Assembly (NCBI GenBank): GCA_013400975.1
Contig: WBMZ01008645.1
Span: 310,001-374,000, forward strand
Direction of reading: 5' to 3'
DNA: 64,000 bases
Source of the DNA: Atrichornis clamosus
Taxonomy: Eukaryota; Chordata; Aves; Passeriformes; Menuridae
Shown piece by piece: positions 62,614-64,000 of the stretch; within the stretch, counting starts at the first letter, position 1, and each line of letters opens with the position of its first letter. The notes beneath the pieces are model-generated. The model searched no databases. It was given only the letters and a program-made list of their open reading frames with translations, and was not told the origin of the DNA. The translations under genes and the position numbers were made by a program.

Positions 62614-63333
62614 GTAGCAAATATACGGTACCTTTGAATTACAAGATCACTTTCCAATGAAATTACTAGCAAAAATATCCACAAAAAAGTTCAAATAAAT
62701 AAGAATACATGACTACCAACATCAAAAGCTGAGCTGCAAATCCTCAGTTAATCAAGTTCAGTCCTTCCAGAGTGGTCTGTTTATTTTTCAGATGAAAATT
62801 AATGCAATGGGAGCAACAAAGGCTCAATACCTTCAAAATAAGGCAAAAAATAGTACATTCTAGACAATTTCATACTGTAGAAATTTCAACTATAATATCA
62901 GCTCCAAAAAAAGGTGAAAAAATGTCAAAATTCTCTCAGAATTCTAACAAGATCCTTTAAATAGCAAATACAAGGTAAAAGTTACCTCAAACAACAGTAA
63001 ATGAAACACAGAAAGGACACGAACAGCAATGGGATTATGGCAGATTTCAGCAGTCTGGAGTAAATGGACAGCTCAGTCCAGTGGAATCAGCAGATCCCTC
63101 CCACGCAGCACCATCCCGCTCCCATCCCGCTCCCATCCCACTGCAGCAGCTTCCTGGGAGAGGGATGAGAGCTCCCTGCTCCTGCCAAGCCGCCTGCTCT
63201 GAACTCAGCTTTGCACAACAAACTCTGCTGGGTCCTTCTGCTTCCATGAGCAGCACTGTCACCCCACCACCCTGGGTTTGCACTGCAAGAGTAATTTGGG
63301 AAAATACAGCCTTAAAGAGTGGCCACGGCCATC

Positions 63334-63356
63334 ATTGATTGATTGATTGATTGATC
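63334..63356. repeat. (ATTG)n microsatellite
   Basis: About six tandem ATTG units. Confidence 0.95.
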
Positions 63357-64000
63357 CCAGCAGAAGGGATTGGTTCGAGTTTCCCTTGCCACTCCAAGAA
63401 GATGTGAAGCCCCTCTCCCCAGAAAGGTCACTCCATGATAAATAACGGACCATAAATCTGAGTTACTGCAGGAGCTTGACACTGGTTCTGCCACCAGCAC
63501 AGGGTCTGCAGGGTTCTGCAGGAACTTCAGAACTGCTGCATCCAACTGAAAACAAGGTGGGAGAGGGTGCAGGGGAGGTAAAACTTTACCTGGCCTCAGT
63601 ATGGGATGCAAGTAATGGAGAAAGAAGGAACAAGTCAAGAGAAAAACAGTATTGCTTTAAATTTCTTCACGTGATACATTAAAGAATACAATTTAGCATA
63701 AATAAGGAAAACGGTTTATACATATTGGAGTAAAATTCTGTTTCTTCACATCTTTTAACAGGGTAATTTCATTGAAAACAATGAAATATATATTATACTA
63801 ATGTAACTGAAGTAGAATCTGGCTGTTTATTCAAAATGCAACCTGAGCAAATTTGTTCTGTAGGTAATACTGCAGAACATGAAACCTTTAAATTCTCTAG
63901 CAAAAAAAAAAAATCACTCTGTTTAAATATCTCATATCACAGTAATTTGTTCTTCAAAAAGCATCACCAGTGCTAGCTTAGACACACAGATGATCACATT

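Overview
The window looks like avian nuclear DNA, probably from a neoavian or passerine bird. Support comes from CR1 retrotransposon tails (55.2 and 60.4 kb), a solo LTR of a family common in bird genomes (24.9 kb), MIR-type relics, low GC content and a vertebrate exon-intron gene. No bacterial-type operon or rRNA gene is present, and I recognised no tRNA.

Layout. About 1-49.7 kb is a gene desert. I found no convincing protein-coding gene there; its open frames are short, overlap on both strands and lack family features. It contains ancient repeats (about 8.8, 27.7 and 41.2 kb), a diverged ~174-bp tandem array at 13.1-13.5 kb, an exact 178-bp duplication flanking a single N at 13,569 (probably an assembly artefact), one solo LTR, an AT-rich simple repeat at 35.5 kb and, at about 35.85-36.15 kb on the minus strand, a decayed fragment of a Polinton/Maverick (adintovirus-like) DNA-packaging ATPase. 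This last item is the most unusual biological signal in the window. A group of splice-like open segments at 42.5-43.4 kb (minus strand) is unexplained.

From 60.8 down to 49.8 kb the minus strand carries one complete gene that I assign to cadherin-26 (CDH26). I placed 17 coding exons by reading splice sites and codon phase: a short leader, a propeptide ending in a furin-type site directly before a tryptophan, five extracellular cadherin repeats, one membrane span and a cytoplasmic tail. The phases are mutually consistent, and the joined model is about 806 residues, close to mammalian CDH26. The second exon and the 3' end of exon 14 are the least certain parts. An exact three-copy 75-bp repeat sits in intron 13, and a CR1 copy lies just inside intron 1.

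Upstream of CDH26 (61-64 kb) I see no coding sequence. This part holds a ~42-bp minisatellite (62.04-62.43 kb) and AT-rich sequence that could be the 3' untranslated region of a neighbouring minus-strand gene. In mammals PPP1R3D and FAM217B lie on this side of CDH26 and the large CDH26-CDH4 interval lies on the other, which fits the desert seen here; that synteny is recalled knowledge, not something visible in the sequence.
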